A stretch of 64,000 nt of DNA, from the NCBI GenBank assembly GCA_902626385.1, contig CACOEZ010000002.1, positions 124,001 to 188,000 on the forward strand, given 5' to 3'. This stretch comes from an uncultured SAR86 cluster bacterium (GTDB lineage: Bacteria; Pseudomonadota; Gammaproteobacteria; Magnimaribacterales; D2472). The position numbers and the translations under genes were made by a program. Below the pieces are notes generated by a model, which did no database searches, was not told the DNA's origin, and saw nothing but the letters and a program-made list of their open reading frames with translations. Shown here in pieces: positions 17,056 through 26,972 of the stretch. Within the stretch, counting starts at the first letter, position 1. Each line of letters starts with the position of its first letter.

Positions 17056-17106
17056 AAATTAATATATAATAGTTACTCACAATTTATATAACATTTATCA
17101 TTTAAA

Positions 17107-18894
17107 ATGAAATCTTTTTTAATTTTTTTAATTAGCTTATTTTTAGTAAATTCTTTATTGGGATCATCTGATCTATCAGTTAATACATCAAGTGGAGAAG
17201 TCATTGGTTCCAAAAAGAAAAATGTAATTGTTTATGAAGATATACCATATGCAAAACCTCCCCTTGGTGAGCTTAGGTGGAAGGCGCCAAGAGAATATTT
17301 TTCAAAAGATTTAATAATACCAAAAGATAATAATTTTTGTGTTCAAAGGCCATCAAATCTAGGCGGAGTTAATGGTGAAAGTTTTTTTGTAGGTTCTGAG
17401 GATTGTTTATATCTTGATGTTTTTACTCCAAAAAAAAATGATACGAGTAAAAAAATTCCAGTTATGTTTTGGATTCATGGAGGAGGCAACACTTCAGGCT
17501 TAAAAGACCTATATGACTTTTCTAAAATGGTCAAAAAACATGATGTAATTGTAGTTAGGATTAATTATAGATTAGGACCTTTTGGTTGGTTCACGCATCC
17601 TTCAATCCAGGACCTTCAAGAAGGTATTGATAAAACATCTAACTTCGGCACATTGGATATTGTTATGGCTTTGAAATGGGTAAAAAATAACATTTCAGAA
17701 TTTGGAGGAGATCCTGAGAACGTAACAATTTTTGGTGAATCAGCTGGTGGACACAATGTTTTATCACTTCTTGTATCAAAAAAAGCTAAAGGCCTCTTTC
17801 ATAAAGCTATATCGATGTCAGGTTATACCACTTCTATCTCCAGTGAAGATGCTTTTTCTCAATCAAAAAAATCACCAACATCTAATTTTTCTTCTAATCA
17901 AGTTGTAAGCAGCCTGATTAAAAAGTTTCATTCAAATACCTCAGATTTTGGAAATGAAATAAAAATAAGAGAAATGCTTTTAACCTTATCAACTGAACAA
18001 TTTTTTCAAGAGTATGCAAACAGGGAGCCATATGAAGAAATTCCTTTGCTAACAGCTGATGGAATTGTGATACCTAAAATCGGATTAAGGGAATCTCTAT
18101 CAAATTCAAAATATGTTAATTTAGTCCCAACAATAGCAGGGTACAATCGAGATGAGGTTAAATTATGGCTTGCAACTGCAACTTACTTCGTTGATTTGGA
18201 TTATTCTTTGATTGGTTCTGTTTTAAGAATCCCAAAAGTAAAACTTTCAAACGAGGACTCGTTTGAGGCTTTCAATTTTTATAGAAGTTCAGCATGGAAA
18301 ATTAGAGGTGTAGATTATCCTTTAATGTCTCTTGCCAAAGCTGGAAATAATAATTTGTATGCTTACAGATATGATTGGGATGACCATAGGAGATTAGTTG
18401 TTGCAGATTTTCAAAAGCTGATAGGAGCTGCTCACGCCACTGAAATTCCTTTACTAGCTGGAAACACAGATTTAGTAGGAGGCTACCCATTGTCAGATTT
18501 AATTTATCCACCTAGTTTTTCAAAGAGATTTACTTCAAAAAACATGATGAGATTTTGGACAAATTTTGCAAAAAATGGTGTGCCTGGAGATTCTACAAAT
18601 TCAATTAGTTGGGATCCATACAAAATAAGTGATCAACAATCAAACTATATGATTCTTGACAAGAAAAATAATTTAAAGATGATTAGTGATTCAATATCTT
18701 TTGAATCACTAACAAAAAAATTGGTGAACGATAACAGATTAAATAATCTTGAAAAATGTGTTGTTCTACTTCAAATGTTTACATTTGTTGGCGATGATTT
18801 ATATGATGAATACATTAAAGATTATCCAATAGAATGTTTAAGAGAAGATTCAGAAAAATTCCTTATTGAAAACGCAAGCTATATAGAATATTAA
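17107..18894 (+). CDS. Secreted type B carboxylesterase / lipase family protein
   Basis: A 595-residue alpha/beta hydrolase with a signal peptide (about residues 1-20, KSFLIFLISLFLVNSLLGSS). Family motifs are PYAKPPLGELRWKAP near the start, SEDCLYLDVFTP (family signature 2), the oxyanion-hole HGGG (IHGGGNTSG), and the nucleophile elbow GESAGGHN with the catalytic Ser. The GAAHATEIPLL segment carries the catalytic His. It would hydrolyse carboxylic esters in the periplasm or outside the cell; the natural substrate is unknown. The 3' end overlaps the convergent TerB gene by 4 bp. Confidence 0.88.
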   Translation: MKSFLIFLISLFLVNSLLGSSDLSVNTSSGEVIGSKKKNVIVYEDIPYAKPPLGELRWKAPREYFSKDLIIPKDNNFCVQRPSNLGGVNGESFFVGSEDCLYLDVFTPKKNDTSKKIPVMFWIHGGGNTSGLKDLYDFSKMVKKHDVIVVRINYRLGPFGWFTHPSIQDLQEGIDKTSNFGTLDIVMALKWVKNNISEFGGDPENVTIFGESAGGHNVLSLLVSKKAKGLFHKAISMSGYTTSISSEDAFSQSKKSPTSNFSSNQVVSSLIKKFHSNTSDFGNEIKIREMLLTLSTEQFFQEYANREPYEEIPLLTADGIVIPKIGLRESLSNSKYVNLVPTIAGYNRDEVKLWLATATYFVDLDYSLIGSVLRIPKVKLSNEDSFEAFNFYRSSAWKIRGVDYPLMSLAKAGNNNLYAYRYDWDDHRRLVVADFQKLIGAAHATEIPLLAGNTDLVGGYPLSDLIYPPSFSKRFTSKNMMRFWTNFAKNGVPGDSTNSISWDPYKISDQQSNYMILDKKNNLKMISDSISFESLTKKLVNDNRLNNLEKCVVLLQMFTFVGDDLYDEYIKDYPIECLREDSEKFLIENASYIEY

Positions 18895-19322
18895 TTTTTA
18901 GAAATATCCTTTAGTTTTAAAACATCAATATCTTTTATATTTATCATCACAGCTAGTCTTCTTATCAATCTTTCCTCATCTACTTCTAAAACTCCATCCG
19001 CATATGCAATTTTCCACATAAAATTTAACAATGATAATTTTTCATTTTTTGAATAGTGTTCATTAATATCTTCAACAAATTCATAGAAAGAAACACTGTC
19101 TTTTGAGTATATCTCAATAATTTTTAGTATTTCAAATTCATCTTTATTGACTTTTTTTGAAATGAGTTTTATCTCTTCCATGAGAATAGCTAATTCATCA
19201 TTACTTATTTCACCGTCTATTCTAGCTATCTCATATGCTAATACAGCAGCGGTCAATTCAATCTCAAAATTTGCTTCATTTGATTCTTGATTGGGACTAT
19301 TTTTCTTAAAAAAATTGAACAT
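18891..19322 (-). CDS. TerB-like (tellurite-resistance/DjlA-N) domain protein
   Basis: A 143-residue, mostly helical acidic protein. It contains paired TerB-type acidic motifs, YEIARIDGEISNDELAIL near residue 32 and WKIAYADGVLEVDEERLIRRLA near 102, each with the Asp/Glu pattern thought to bind metal in this family. It is a stand-alone domain with no J-domain. The function of such single-domain proteins is not established, and tellurite resistance should not be assumed. It starts 1 bp after wecA on the same strand, so it is probably co-transcribed with it. Confidence 0.75.
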   Translation of the reverse strand: MFNFFKKNSPNQESNEANFEIELTAAVLAYEIARIDGEISNDELAILMEEIKLISKKVNKDEFEILKIIEIYSKDSVSFYEFVEDINEHYSKNEKLSLLNFMWKIAYADGVLEVDEERLIRRLAVMINIKDIDVLKLKDISKN

Positions 19323-19323
19323 G

Positions 19324-20382
19324 TTATTTTTTATTCATATCATTGTTTATTTCATAGTAACTTGCAAAAACATAATATATAGCACCATATGTTAGAAATA
19401 GTATCAAAGAAACTGAAGGTGAAGAGAAATTTTCAATGAATATACCTAACATCCCAGAAAAAAGAGTTATCAAAAGAATAATTAATAATGTGCCCTCAGG
19501 AGAAAAACTTTTCATTAATTTATGATGAATGTGATCTCTTCCTGCTGAAGTCCAGCTGATACCTTTCTTAACTCTTGAAAATATCAAAATAATACAGTCT
19601 AAAAAGGGTATTGCAACAAACCAAAGCATAGTAATCGGTTCAACATCATATATTTCATTTTGGGAAGCATATATTGCAGACCAGGCAACCCAAAAACCAA
19701 TTAAGTTGGAGCCGCTATCACCTAAAAACACTCCTCTTTTTTTACCGAAAAGCCCTATATTGAATAAAAGGAAACCCAGCATTGAACCAATAATTAGAAC
19801 TAGCATAGAGTCATATATTAGACCAGAGAAAAATCCTATTAAAAGTAATGCAAGCATGGCACATCCAGCGCATAATCCATTTATACCATCCATCATATTA
19901 AATGCATTCATAATTCCAACAACGCAAAAAACAGTTATAGGAATGCTAAAAATGCCTAGCTTAATTTCACCAAATCCAAACAAATCACCTAAGGATTCAA
20001 TATAAACATTTGTGCTCAATATCATATAAATTGTTAAAAAGGATTGCATGAATATTCTAATTTTTGCACTTAATCCTTTTAAATCATCAATTAAAAAAAG
20101 CACAAGTAGGGGGACTGAAATTAGCATTAATTGAAATGTAAAATCCGGAACATATCCATTTAAATTATTTAAGTCAATATACAATTTTCCAGTTATCAAT
20201 AGAGCAATTAGAATTCCTATGCCGCCAGTTAATGGAGTAGGTCTTTTATGAAATTTTCGACTTCTGTCTGGAAGATCAACAAGAACATTATATTTTTTTG
20301 CATAATTTCGTAAAACTGAATTAATAGCCATTGATGCAATTATGCTTATAATTATGTAATCTAGTATTATTGTTAATTCCAT
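19324..20382 (-). CDS. wecA: Undecaprenyl-phosphate GlcNAc-1-phosphate transferase, WecA/MraY family
   Basis: Polytopic membrane enzyme that starts O-antigen or related glycan synthesis by moving a sugar-1-phosphate to undecaprenyl phosphate. The 352 residues hold about ten hydrophobic segments. Diagnostic sites are the Asp-Asp in FLIDDLKGL, NMMDGINGLCAG, FLGDSGSNLIGFW and the cytoplasmic HIHHKLM motif, which favours the WecA branch over MraY. It complements wecB and wecC 14 kb away. The start codon is only 20 bp from that of the divergent PQQ-type dehydrogenase, and a TATAAA box on this strand (20391-20396) lies 8 nt before it. Confidence 0.9.
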   Translation of the reverse strand: MELTIILDYIIISIIASMAINSVLRNYAKKYNVLVDLPDRSRKFHKRPTPLTGGIGILIALLITGKLYIDLNNLNGYVPDFTFQLMLISVPLLVLFLIDDLKGLSAKIRIFMQSFLTIYMILSTNVYIESLGDLFGFGEIKLGIFSIPITVFCVVGIMNAFNMMDGINGLCAGCAMLALLLIGFFSGLIYDSMLVLIIGSMLGFLLFNIGLFGKKRGVFLGDSGSNLIGFWVAWSAIYASQNEIYDVEPITMLWFVAIPFLDCIILIFSRVKKGISWTSAGRDHIHHKLMKSFSPEGTLLIILLITLFSGMLGIFIENFSSPSVSLILFLTYGAIYYVFASYYEINNDMNKK

Positions 20383-20398
20383 TTCTATATTTTATAAC
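20370..20398 (+). promoter_or_regulatory. Promoter of the PQQ-type dehydrogenase, inside the divergent wecA start
   Basis: TTGTTA (20370-20375), a 17-bp spacer and TATAAC (20393-20398) form a reasonable sigma-70 promoter. The -10 overlaps the minus-strand TATAAA box proposed for wecA (20391-20396). The -35 lies in the first codons of wecA. ATG at 20403 is 4 nt after the -10, implying a leaderless transcript. Confidence 0.5.
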
Positions 20399-20402
20399 TA
20401 TT

Positions 20403-21554
20403 ATGATTAAATTTAATACATGCTTTATCGATAATAAGAATATATCAATTATATATTTAATATACTTTTTTTCATTTTTTACAAATGCTGAAACTTATAT
20501 AGATAAATTAAATGTGCCAGAGGGTTTTAAAATATCTATTTTTGCAGATGAACTTGATACCCCACGACAAATTACTGAAACTATGGACGGCCATATTGTG
20601 GTTGGATCAAAAAAAGGAGATAAAATTATTGCACTTGTTGACAGCAATGAAGATGGTAAATTTGAGGATAAATTCGTTTTAGCAGAAGGACTTCAAAATC
20701 CTACTGGAGTATCTTTTTTTAGAGGCGATTTATATTTTGCAGAAATTGATACGATATGGATTATCAAGGATATTGATAAATGGCTAGGATCAAATAATAA
20801 ATCTAAACCAGTAAAAGCGATTTATATGAATAATCTACCTTCCGACACCTGGCATGGATTTAAATATATAGATTTTGGACCTGATGGAAATTTATATATT
20901 CCTGTTGGAGTTCCTTGTAATATTTGTATCGAGCCTCAGACCAAAGATCCTAGATTTGCAGCCATTCATAAATTTGTTGATGGAGAATTAATTACTATTG
21001 CTGACGGTGTCAGAAATAGCGTAGGTTTTGATTGGCATCCTGTAACTAAAAAAATGTATTTTTCTGATAATGGAAGAGATTGGCTTGGGGATGACACTCC
21101 TTCATGTGAGCTGAATGTTGTCAATGAAGAAGGAAGTTTTTATGGTTATCCATATAAACATGCAATCGACGTTATTGATCCAGAATTTGGACATCTTATC
21201 CCAGGAGTTGATAAAGAATTCGTTGATCCTATTGCAGAACTTGGTCCACATGTTGCTCCTCTTGGCATCACTTTTTATGATAACGACAAATTTCCAAGAA
21301 AATATAAAAATAGTGTTTTTGTAGCACTGCATGGATCATGGAATAAATATAATGGTAAATCTGGTTACAAAGTGGTCTTTGTTAAACTCGATGAGAATGG
21401 AGAATATTTATACCAAGAAGATTTTATAACTGGCTGGCTATCTAATGAAAATGCTTGGGGAAGACCTGTTTCACCTTTTGTTATGAGCGATGGCTCGATG
21501 TTAGTCTCTGATGATAAGCATAATGTAATCTATAAAATCACTTACGAAGGTTAA
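20403..21554 (+). CDS. PQQ-dependent sugar dehydrogenase-like (sorbosone dehydrogenase family) beta-propeller
   Basis: A 383-residue secreted protein; the hydrophobic leader near residues 12-27 (ISIIYLIYFFSFFTNA) precedes the mature chain. Propeller repeats include PEGFKISIFADELDTPRQIT, GHIVVGSKKGDKIIAL, GLQNPTGVSFFRGDLYFAE, GVRNSVGFDWHPVTKKMYFSDNGRDW and PLGITFYDND. The family contains PQQ-dependent soluble aldose and sorbosone dehydrogenases, but many members have no known substrate, and PQQ biosynthesis genes are not in this window. I chose ATG 20403; a TTG at 20370 would place the N-terminus inside the -35 of its own promoter. Confidence 0.8.
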   Translation: MIKFNTCFIDNKNISIIYLIYFFSFFTNAETYIDKLNVPEGFKISIFADELDTPRQITETMDGHIVVGSKKGDKIIALVDSNEDGKFEDKFVLAEGLQNPTGVSFFRGDLYFAEIDTIWIIKDIDKWLGSNNKSKPVKAIYMNNLPSDTWHGFKYIDFGPDGNLYIPVGVPCNICIEPQTKDPRFAAIHKFVDGELITIADGVRNSVGFDWHPVTKKMYFSDNGRDWLGDDTPSCELNVVNEEGSFYGYPYKHAIDVIDPEFGHLIPGVDKEFVDPIAELGPHVAPLGITFYDNDKFPRKYKNSVFVALHGSWNKYNGKSGYKVVFVKLDENGEYLYQEDFITGWLSNENAWGRPVSPFVMSDGSMLVSDDKHNVIYKITYEG

Positions 21555-21557
21555 ATT

Positions 21558-22310
21558 TTGGGTAAAAATTTTTCAATTGAAATTGATTTAGCAAAAAAAG
21601 CTGCATATGCTGCTGGGAAGCTTTTAGTTGAAAATAAAGCTGATCTAAATATAACCTCATCAAGTGATCCCAGAGATACTAAGCTTAAAGCAGACGTATC
21701 TTCAGAGAATTTGATCAAAAAAATTATTAAAAAAGGTTCTTCTTATGAGGTTCTTGCTGAGGAAAGTGGCAAGACATCAAATAATTTGGGAGATACATTC
21801 TGGGTTATAGATCCTCTTGACGGGACAGCGAATTACAACAGAAATATTCCAATATGTTGTATTTCTATTGGCATGGTTGTATCGCTCAAGCCTGTTTTTG
21901 GTGTCATATATGATTTTAATAATAATGAAATTTATGTTGGTGATAATTCAAATAACAGTGCAACGTTAAACGATGTTCCAATAAGCGTCTCTAATGTAGA
22001 TCAAAAGAATAAGGGAATATTAGTTACAGGCTTGCCATTTAAGACTGACTATTCTGATATTGCACTGGATAAGCTGATATCGGATATGCAAACATGGAAA
22101 AAAACTCGCATGATCGGATCTGCTGCAATAGCATCCTGTTATATTGCATCTGGAAGGGCAGAAATGTACAAAGAAAATGGAATTTTCTTATGGGATATAG
22201 TTGCTGGAGCTGCAATTGTCGAAGCGGCAGGAGGTTCAGCCGAAATAATGAATATGAAAGACAATTTCCAAGTTGATGTAATTTTTTCTAATAAAAAGAT
22301 AAAGGACTAA
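21558..22310 (+). CDS. Inositol monophosphatase / CysQ-family phosphatase
   Basis: A 250-residue Mg-dependent phosphatase. The metal-binding motif FWVIDPLDGTANYNRNIP (near residue 77), the upstream EESG, and the C-terminal signature LWDIVAGAAIVEAAGG are all present. Substrates in the family include inositol phosphate, PAP and fructose-1,6-bisphosphate, so the exact role cannot be read from sequence. The start is TTG at 21558, supported by GAAGG at 21546-21550; no in-frame ATG exists for the first hundred residues. It sits 3 bp after the dehydrogenase and 3 bp before the photolyase. Confidence 0.85.
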   Translation: MGKNFSIEIDLAKKAAYAAGKLLVENKADLNITSSSDPRDTKLKADVSSENLIKKIIKKGSSYEVLAEESGKTSNNLGDTFWVIDPLDGTANYNRNIPICCISIGMVVSLKPVFGVIYDFNNNEIYVGDNSNNSATLNDVPISVSNVDQKNKGILVTGLPFKTDYSDIALDKLISDMQTWKKTRMIGSAAIASCYIASGRAEMYKENGIFLWDIVAGAAIVEAAGGSAEIMNMKDNFQVDVIFSNKKIKD

Positions 22311-22313
22311 AAA

Positions 22314-23732
22314 ATGAAGAGCTTAGTTTGGTTTAGAGCCGATCTTCGTATTGACGACAATCCTGCTCTTCGAGAAGCGTGTAAATTATCGGATGAAGTT
22401 CATGCTGTTTATATTTATTCAGCGATGCAAAATGAAGAGCATAGTGAAGCTAATTGCAAAACAGAGTTTATTATTAACAACCTTAAACTTTTACAGGAAT
22501 CCTTAGATGAACTCAATATTCCACTCATAATATTTGATTCAGAGGGATTTCATGATAATCCAAAAATTTTGCTCGAATATGTTGAAAATCATTCTATAAA
22601 TAATGTTTACCTTAATAATCAGTTTGGGGCAGACGAGGAGCAAAGAGATAAAAGAGTTGAGGAACATTTAAAAGCTAATAGAATCAATGTTCATACATTT
22701 GACGAAAAAGTAGTATTTGCTCCTGGAACCATTCTTACTGGTGATGGAAGGCCTTATTCTGTATTTACACCTTTTAAAAGAAGATGGATTGAAAACTTTA
22801 ATTTAGACCTGCTTGATATCGAGTTCGCTTATACTCAAAAAAAACCACCCAGCTTAAACTCTAATTTCTCTGAATTTAATTTTAACTTCAAAAAATCACA
22901 TAATGTAGATATGAGCCTTTGGCCAGCTGGTGAGAGCGAAGCACTTTTGAGATTAAATACATACTTGGATAAGGAAATTTTTAAATATGCTCAAGACAGA
23001 AATGATCCTATTATTGATGGAACTAGTAGACTTTCAGCATATTTAGCATCAGGGATTATTTCTCCAAAAAGGTGCATTTTGGAGGCTTTAAAAATTAATA
23101 ATTTTCAATTAGATTCAGGAGAAAAAGGAGTCGTAAAATGGATTGATGAGATTATTTGGCGTGAATTTTATAAAAATATAATGTTTTCTTTTCCAAGAGT
23201 TAGCAAAAATAAACCTTTCCAAGAATATACAAACAATATTAGCTGGCGTTATGACGAAAAAGAATTTCAAGCATGGAAGAATGGCAAAACCGGGTTCCCT
23301 ATTATTGATTCAGCAATGAAACAATTGGAATCTGAGGGCTGGATGCATAATAGATTAAGAATGGTTGTTGCAATGTTTTTTACAAAAAACATGCTTCATG
23401 ACTGGAGGCTAGGTGAAGCCTTTTTTATGGAAAACTTAATCGATGGAGATTTTTCCTCAAATAATGGTGGGTGGCAGTGGAGTAGCTCCACCGGAACAGA
23501 TGCTGCTCCGTACTTTAGGATCTTTAATCCTTTAACACAATCTAAAAATTTTGATTCAAATGGCTTATTCATTAAAAAGCATATAATCGAATTATCTGAT
23601 GTTGATAAAAGTGAAATTCATGATCCAAGTGAAAGCACAAGAAAAATTTGTAATTATCCCTCGCAGATTTTAGATCTCAAGCAATCAAGACTGAGAGCAA
23701 TTGAAGCATTTAATCGTGTTAAAAATACTTAA
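22314..23732 (+). CDS. phrB: Deoxyribodipyrimidine photolyase
   Basis: Light-driven repair of cyclobutane pyrimidine dimers. The 472-residue protein begins with the antenna-binding Rossmann domain (SLVWFRADLRIDDNPALREA). Its FAD-binding helical domain has GTSRLSAYLASGIISPK, WIDEIIWREFYKNIMF, GFPIIDSAMKQLESEGWMHNR, and the photolyase signature around LIDGDFSSNNGGWQWSSSTG with TDAAPYFRIFNP. The Trp-rich electron path and adenine-binding Asn/Asp context look intact, so it is more likely a repair enzyme than a cryptochrome. It fits a sunlit marine habitat. It probably shares a transcript with the two preceding genes. Confidence 0.93.
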   Translation: MKSLVWFRADLRIDDNPALREACKLSDEVHAVYIYSAMQNEEHSEANCKTEFIINNLKLLQESLDELNIPLIIFDSEGFHDNPKILLEYVENHSINNVYLNNQFGADEEQRDKRVEEHLKANRINVHTFDEKVVFAPGTILTGDGRPYSVFTPFKRRWIENFNLDLLDIEFAYTQKKPPSLNSNFSEFNFNFKKSHNVDMSLWPAGESEALLRLNTYLDKEIFKYAQDRNDPIIDGTSRLSAYLASGIISPKRCILEALKINNFQLDSGEKGVVKWIDEIIWREFYKNIMFSFPRVSKNKPFQEYTNNISWRYDEKEFQAWKNGKTGFPIIDSAMKQLESEGWMHNRLRMVVAMFFTKNMLHDWRLGEAFFMENLIDGDFSSNNGGWQWSSSTGTDAAPYFRIFNPLTQSKNFDSNGLFIKKHIIELSDVDKSEIHDPSESTRKICNYPSQILDLKQSRLRAIEAFNRVKNT

Positions 23733-23762
23733 ATTTTTCTAGTTAAGAATATTCCACTTATG

Positions 23763-23768
23763 TATACT
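23763..23768 (+). promoter_or_regulatory. -10 box (TATACT) upstream of fhs
   Basis: TATACT lies 32 nt before the fhs ATG at 23801, with a good AGGGGA Shine-Dalgarno sequence between them. No clear -35. It is one of several single-box promoters in this compact genome. Confidence 0.4.
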
Positions 23769-23800
23769 AAAGTTTCAATTTTAGGGGAATAATTATAGAC

Positions 23801-25480
23801 ATGAGTAAGTATTTGAGTGACTTAGAGATTGCAAATTCTGCTTCCAAAAAATCAATAGATGATATAGCTAGATTATTAGATATTGATATAGGAGATTTAA
23901 TAAAATTTGGTGATGACAAGGCAAAGCTTTCATCAGATTTAATTAACAGAGTTTCAAATAAAGAGGATGGAAAGCTGATATTGGTGACTGCAATTTCTCC
24001 AACGCCTGCTGGTGAAGGTAAAACAACAACAAGTGTAGGGTTAGTTGATGGTCTTTGTCATAATGGTAAGAAAGCAATGATATGTCTGAGGGAGCCCAGT
24101 CTTGGTCCATGTTTTGGTATGAAGGGCGGCGCAGCTGGCGGTGGATATGCGCAAGTTATTCCAATGACTGACATTAACCTCCATTTTACCGGAGATTTTC
24201 ATGCTATAGGAGCAGCTCATAATTTGTTGTCCGCACTTATAGATAACCATATTCATTGGGAAAACGAATTAAATATAGATCCAAGACGGATAACTTGGAA
24301 ACGAGTTGTCGATATGAATGATAGGTCTTTAAGAGATATAACATGCGGTCTCGGCGGAACTGGAAATGGCATTCCAAGACAAAGTGGATTTGATATAACA
24401 GTAGCCTCTGAGATTATGGCTGTATTTTGTTTGGCATCAGATATTGACGACCTCCAAAAAAGAATCGGAAATATAGTTATTGGTTATACAAGAAATAACG
24501 AACCTGTAAGAGCGAAAGAACTTAAAGCGGATGGTGCAATTACAGCTCTATTAAAAGATGCATTTAAACCAAATTTAGTTCAAACGTTAGAAAATAATCC
24601 AGCATTTATGCATGGAGGTCCTTTTGCAAATATTGCTCATGGGTGTAACTCAGTAATCTCAACAAAAACCGCGTTAAAATTAGCTGACTATGTAGTAACT
24701 GAGGCTGGTTTTGGTGCTGATCTTGGCGCTGAGAAATTCTTTAATATTAAATGTAGAAAATCTGGGCTAAAGCCTGATGTTGTTGTTTTGGTTGCAACAA
24801 CAAAAGCACTTAAGATGCATGGAGGGATGAAGAAAAATGAACTAGATACAGAAAATATTCAGGCTTTAATAAAAGGATGTGAAAATCTTGGTAAGCATGT
24901 TGAGAACATATCAAAATTTGGAGTACCTGTCATTGTGGCAATAAATGATTATGTAACTGATACCAAGGAGGAACATGAGCAAATAGTTGGATTTTGTAGA
25001 AATATCGGTGTTCAATGTAAAATTTCCTCACACTGGGAACATGGTGGAGATGGCGCAAAAGATTTGGCTGAAGAGGTTTCAAAAATTGCTGATTCAAACA
25101 TATCTGAGTTTAAAACATTATATTCTAATGAAATGTCCTTATGGGACAAAACTGAGCAAATTTCAAAGAGTATATATGGTGCATCTGGAATAATTGCAGA
25201 TAAAAAAGTTAGAAATCAATTTGCAAAATTAGAAAAAGACGGCTTTGGTGAATATCCAATTTGTATGGCTAAAACCCAATATAGTTTCTCTACAGATCCT
25301 TTACTAATGGGCGCACCAAAGGGTCATGAAGTGCCAATTAGAGAAGTAAGACTTGCAGCTGGTGCAGAATTTATCGTTGTTGTCTGCGGTGAGATAATGA
25401 CAATGCCTGGACTTCCCAGGATACCTGCAGCTGAAGCAATCGGATTAGATGAGAATAAAGAAATAAAGGGTCTCTTCTAA
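23801..25480 (+). CDS. fhs: Formate--tetrahydrofolate ligase
   Basis: ATP-dependent formation of 10-formyl-THF from formate, feeding purine and fMet synthesis or C1 oxidation. The 559-residue length is normal. Motifs visible are the P-loop [15 protein letters not shown] near residue 67, [23 protein letters not shown], the substrate segment [20 protein letters not shown], and [12 protein letters not shown]. The C-terminus has [18 protein letters not shown]. In marine bacteria Fhs often handles C1 units from methylated compounds. The DmdA-like gene at 53728 would release such a methyl group onto THF, although the two are not linked. Confidence 0.96.
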   Translation: MSKYLSDLEIANSASKKSIDDIARLLDIDIGDLIKFGDDKAKLSSDLINRVSNKEDGKLILVTAISPTPAGEGKTTTSVGLVDGLCHNGKKAMICLREPSLGPCFGMKGGAAGGGYAQVIPMTDINLHFTGDFHAIGAAHNLLSALIDNHIHWENELNIDPRRITWKRVVDMNDRSLRDITCGLGGTGNGIPRQSGFDITVASEIMAVFCLASDIDDLQKRIGNIVIGYTRNNEPVRAKELKADGAITALLKDAFKPNLVQTLENNPAFMHGGPFANIAHGCNSVISTKTALKLADYVVTEAGFGADLGAEKFFNIKCRKSGLKPDVVVLVATTKALKMHGGMKKNELDTENIQALIKGCENLGKHVENISKFGVPVIVAINDYVTDTKEEHEQIVGFCRNIGVQCKISSHWEHGGDGAKDLAEEVSKIADSNISEFKTLYSNEMSLWDKTEQISKSIYGASGIIADKKVRNQFAKLEKDGFGEYPICMAKTQYSFSTDPLLMGAPKGHEVPIREVRLAAGAEFIVVVCGEIMTMPGLPRIPAAEAIGLDENKEIKGLF

Positions 25481-25514
25481 TTAAAACTTTCTAGTTCATT
25501 TATAAGTATTTAGT

Positions 25515-25520
25515 TATAAT
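25515..25520 (+). promoter_or_regulatory. -10 box (TATAAT) upstream of the aldehyde dehydrogenase
   Basis: Consensus TATAAT 27 nt before the ATG at 25548, with GGAG as Shine-Dalgarno in the leader. No clear -35 hexamer. Confidence 0.4.
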
Positions 25521-25547
25521 TTTATATCTTAATTGATGGAGTAAAGT

Positions 25548-26972
25548 ATGAGCAATGATTTAAATTTTTATATTGATGGTGAATGGGTTCAATCAAACTC
25601 TAATGAACTTATAGATGTTATAAATCCTGCAAATGAAGAAGTTATTGGACAGATAACAGCAGGAACAAAAGAAGATATTGATATGGCAGCAAATGCTGCA
25701 AGCGAAGCATTTAAGACATTTTCAAAAACAACCCAGCAAGAGAGAGTTGAGCTATTACAAAACATTATCAAAGAATATGAAAATAGATACAAAGATTTTG
25801 TAGAAGTTATTACTAAAGAAATGGGTGCTCCAGTCTGGTTGTCTGAAAGAGCTCAGGCTAACACAGGATTAATAAATTTTAAAGAAACATTAGAGGCTCT
25901 TCAGTCTTATGAGTTTGAAAAGGAAGAAGATGGATATTCTCTTCGCAAGGAACCAATCGGAGTTATTGGGATGATTACTCCATGGAATTGGCCAATGAAT
26001 CAGATCACCACAAAAGTTTCTGCAGCAATTGCTGCAGGCTGTACCATGGTCTTAAAACCAAGCGAAATATCTCCATACTGCTCCATGTTACTTGCAGAGG
26101 TGATGCATGAAGCGGGCGTGCCCAAAGGAGTTTTTAATTTAGTAAATGGTTATGGGCCAATAGTTGGTGCAGCCCTATCAGAGCATGAAAAAATTGATAT
26201 GATGTCATTTACTGGATCAACACGGGCTGGTATAGCTGTTGCTCAAGCATCTGCAGTCACTGTAAAAAGAGTTCAGCAAGAATTAGGTGGGAAATCAGCT
26301 AATATTATTTTAGATGATGTTGCTGATCTTGAAAAATCAGTTAAAGGTGGTGCTGGACATTGTTTCCTAAATTCTGGCCAATCATGTAATGCACCGACAA
26401 GAATGTTGGTATCAGCAAATAATTATGATAAGGCCGTTGAAGTTGCTGCTGCTACAGCAGAAACAACAACTGTTGGTGATCCTTACGGAGAATCTAGGCT
26501 AGGACCAATATCAAATAAAACTCAGTATGAAAAAGTGATAAAAATGATTGAGATTGGTATTGAGGAGGGTGCTAGGTTGGTTGCAGGAGGCGTTGAAAAA
26601 CCTGAGGGTTATGACAAGGGTTATTATGTTAAGCCAACAGTTTTTGCAGATGTTACTAATGATATGACTATTGCAAAAGAAGAAATATTTGGACCAGTAT
26701 TATGTGTTATGAAATATGAAACTGAAGAAGAAGCAATTCAGATAGCTAATGATACTGAGTATGGTCTAGCTGGATATGTGCAAGGAGAATTATCGCATGC
26801 CATTGAAGTTGGTAATCAAATCAGAGCAGGACAGATAACCATTAACGGGGGTGCAAGAGGTAATGCAGCACCATTTGGAGGCTATAAAGCTTCAGGAAAT
26901 GGAAGAGAGCATGGAAAGCACGGAATAGAAGAGTGTCTTGAAACTAAGGCTGTTATTGTCCCTGCAAGCTAG
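25548..26972 (+). CDS. NAD(P)-dependent aldehyde dehydrogenase
   Basis: A 474-residue ALDH-superfamily enzyme. The cofactor region reads IGVIGMITPWNWPMNQI; the general-base Glu is in QELGGKSANIIL (near 250); and the catalytic Cys is in FLNSGQSCNAPTR (near 283). EEIFGPVLCVMKYE and FGGYKASGNGREHGKHGIEE follow as expected. Conserved catalytic residues are intact, but substrate cannot be assigned. The 3' end overlaps the convergent class II aldolase by 4 bp. It appears monocistronic with its own promoter. Confidence 0.92.
   Translation: MSNDLNFYIDGEWVQSNSNELIDVINPANEEVIGQITAGTKEDIDMAANAASEAFKTFSKTTQQERVELLQNIIKEYENRYKDFVEVITKEMGAPVWLSERAQANTGLINFKETLEALQSYEFEKEEDGYSLRKEPIGVIGMITPWNWPMNQITTKVSAAIAAGCTMVLKPSEISPYCSMLLAEVMHEAGVPKGVFNLVNGYGPIVGAALSEHEKIDMMSFTGSTRAGIAVAQASAVTVKRVQQELGGKSANIILDDVADLEKSVKGGAGHCFLNSGQSCNAPTRMLVSANNYDKAVEVAAATAETTTVGDPYGESRLGPISNKTQYEKVIKMIEIGIEEGARLVAGGVEKPEGYDKGYYVKPTVFADVTNDMTIAKEEIFGPVLCVMKYETEEEAIQIANDTEYGLAGYVQGELSHAIEVGNQIRAGQITINGGARGNAAPFGGYKASGNGREHGKHGIEECLETKAVIVPAS

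Noticed and set aside
18891-19322. Tellurite resistance determinant
   Set aside because: It is a lone TerB-like domain without the other ter genes; such domains are widespread and of unknown function.
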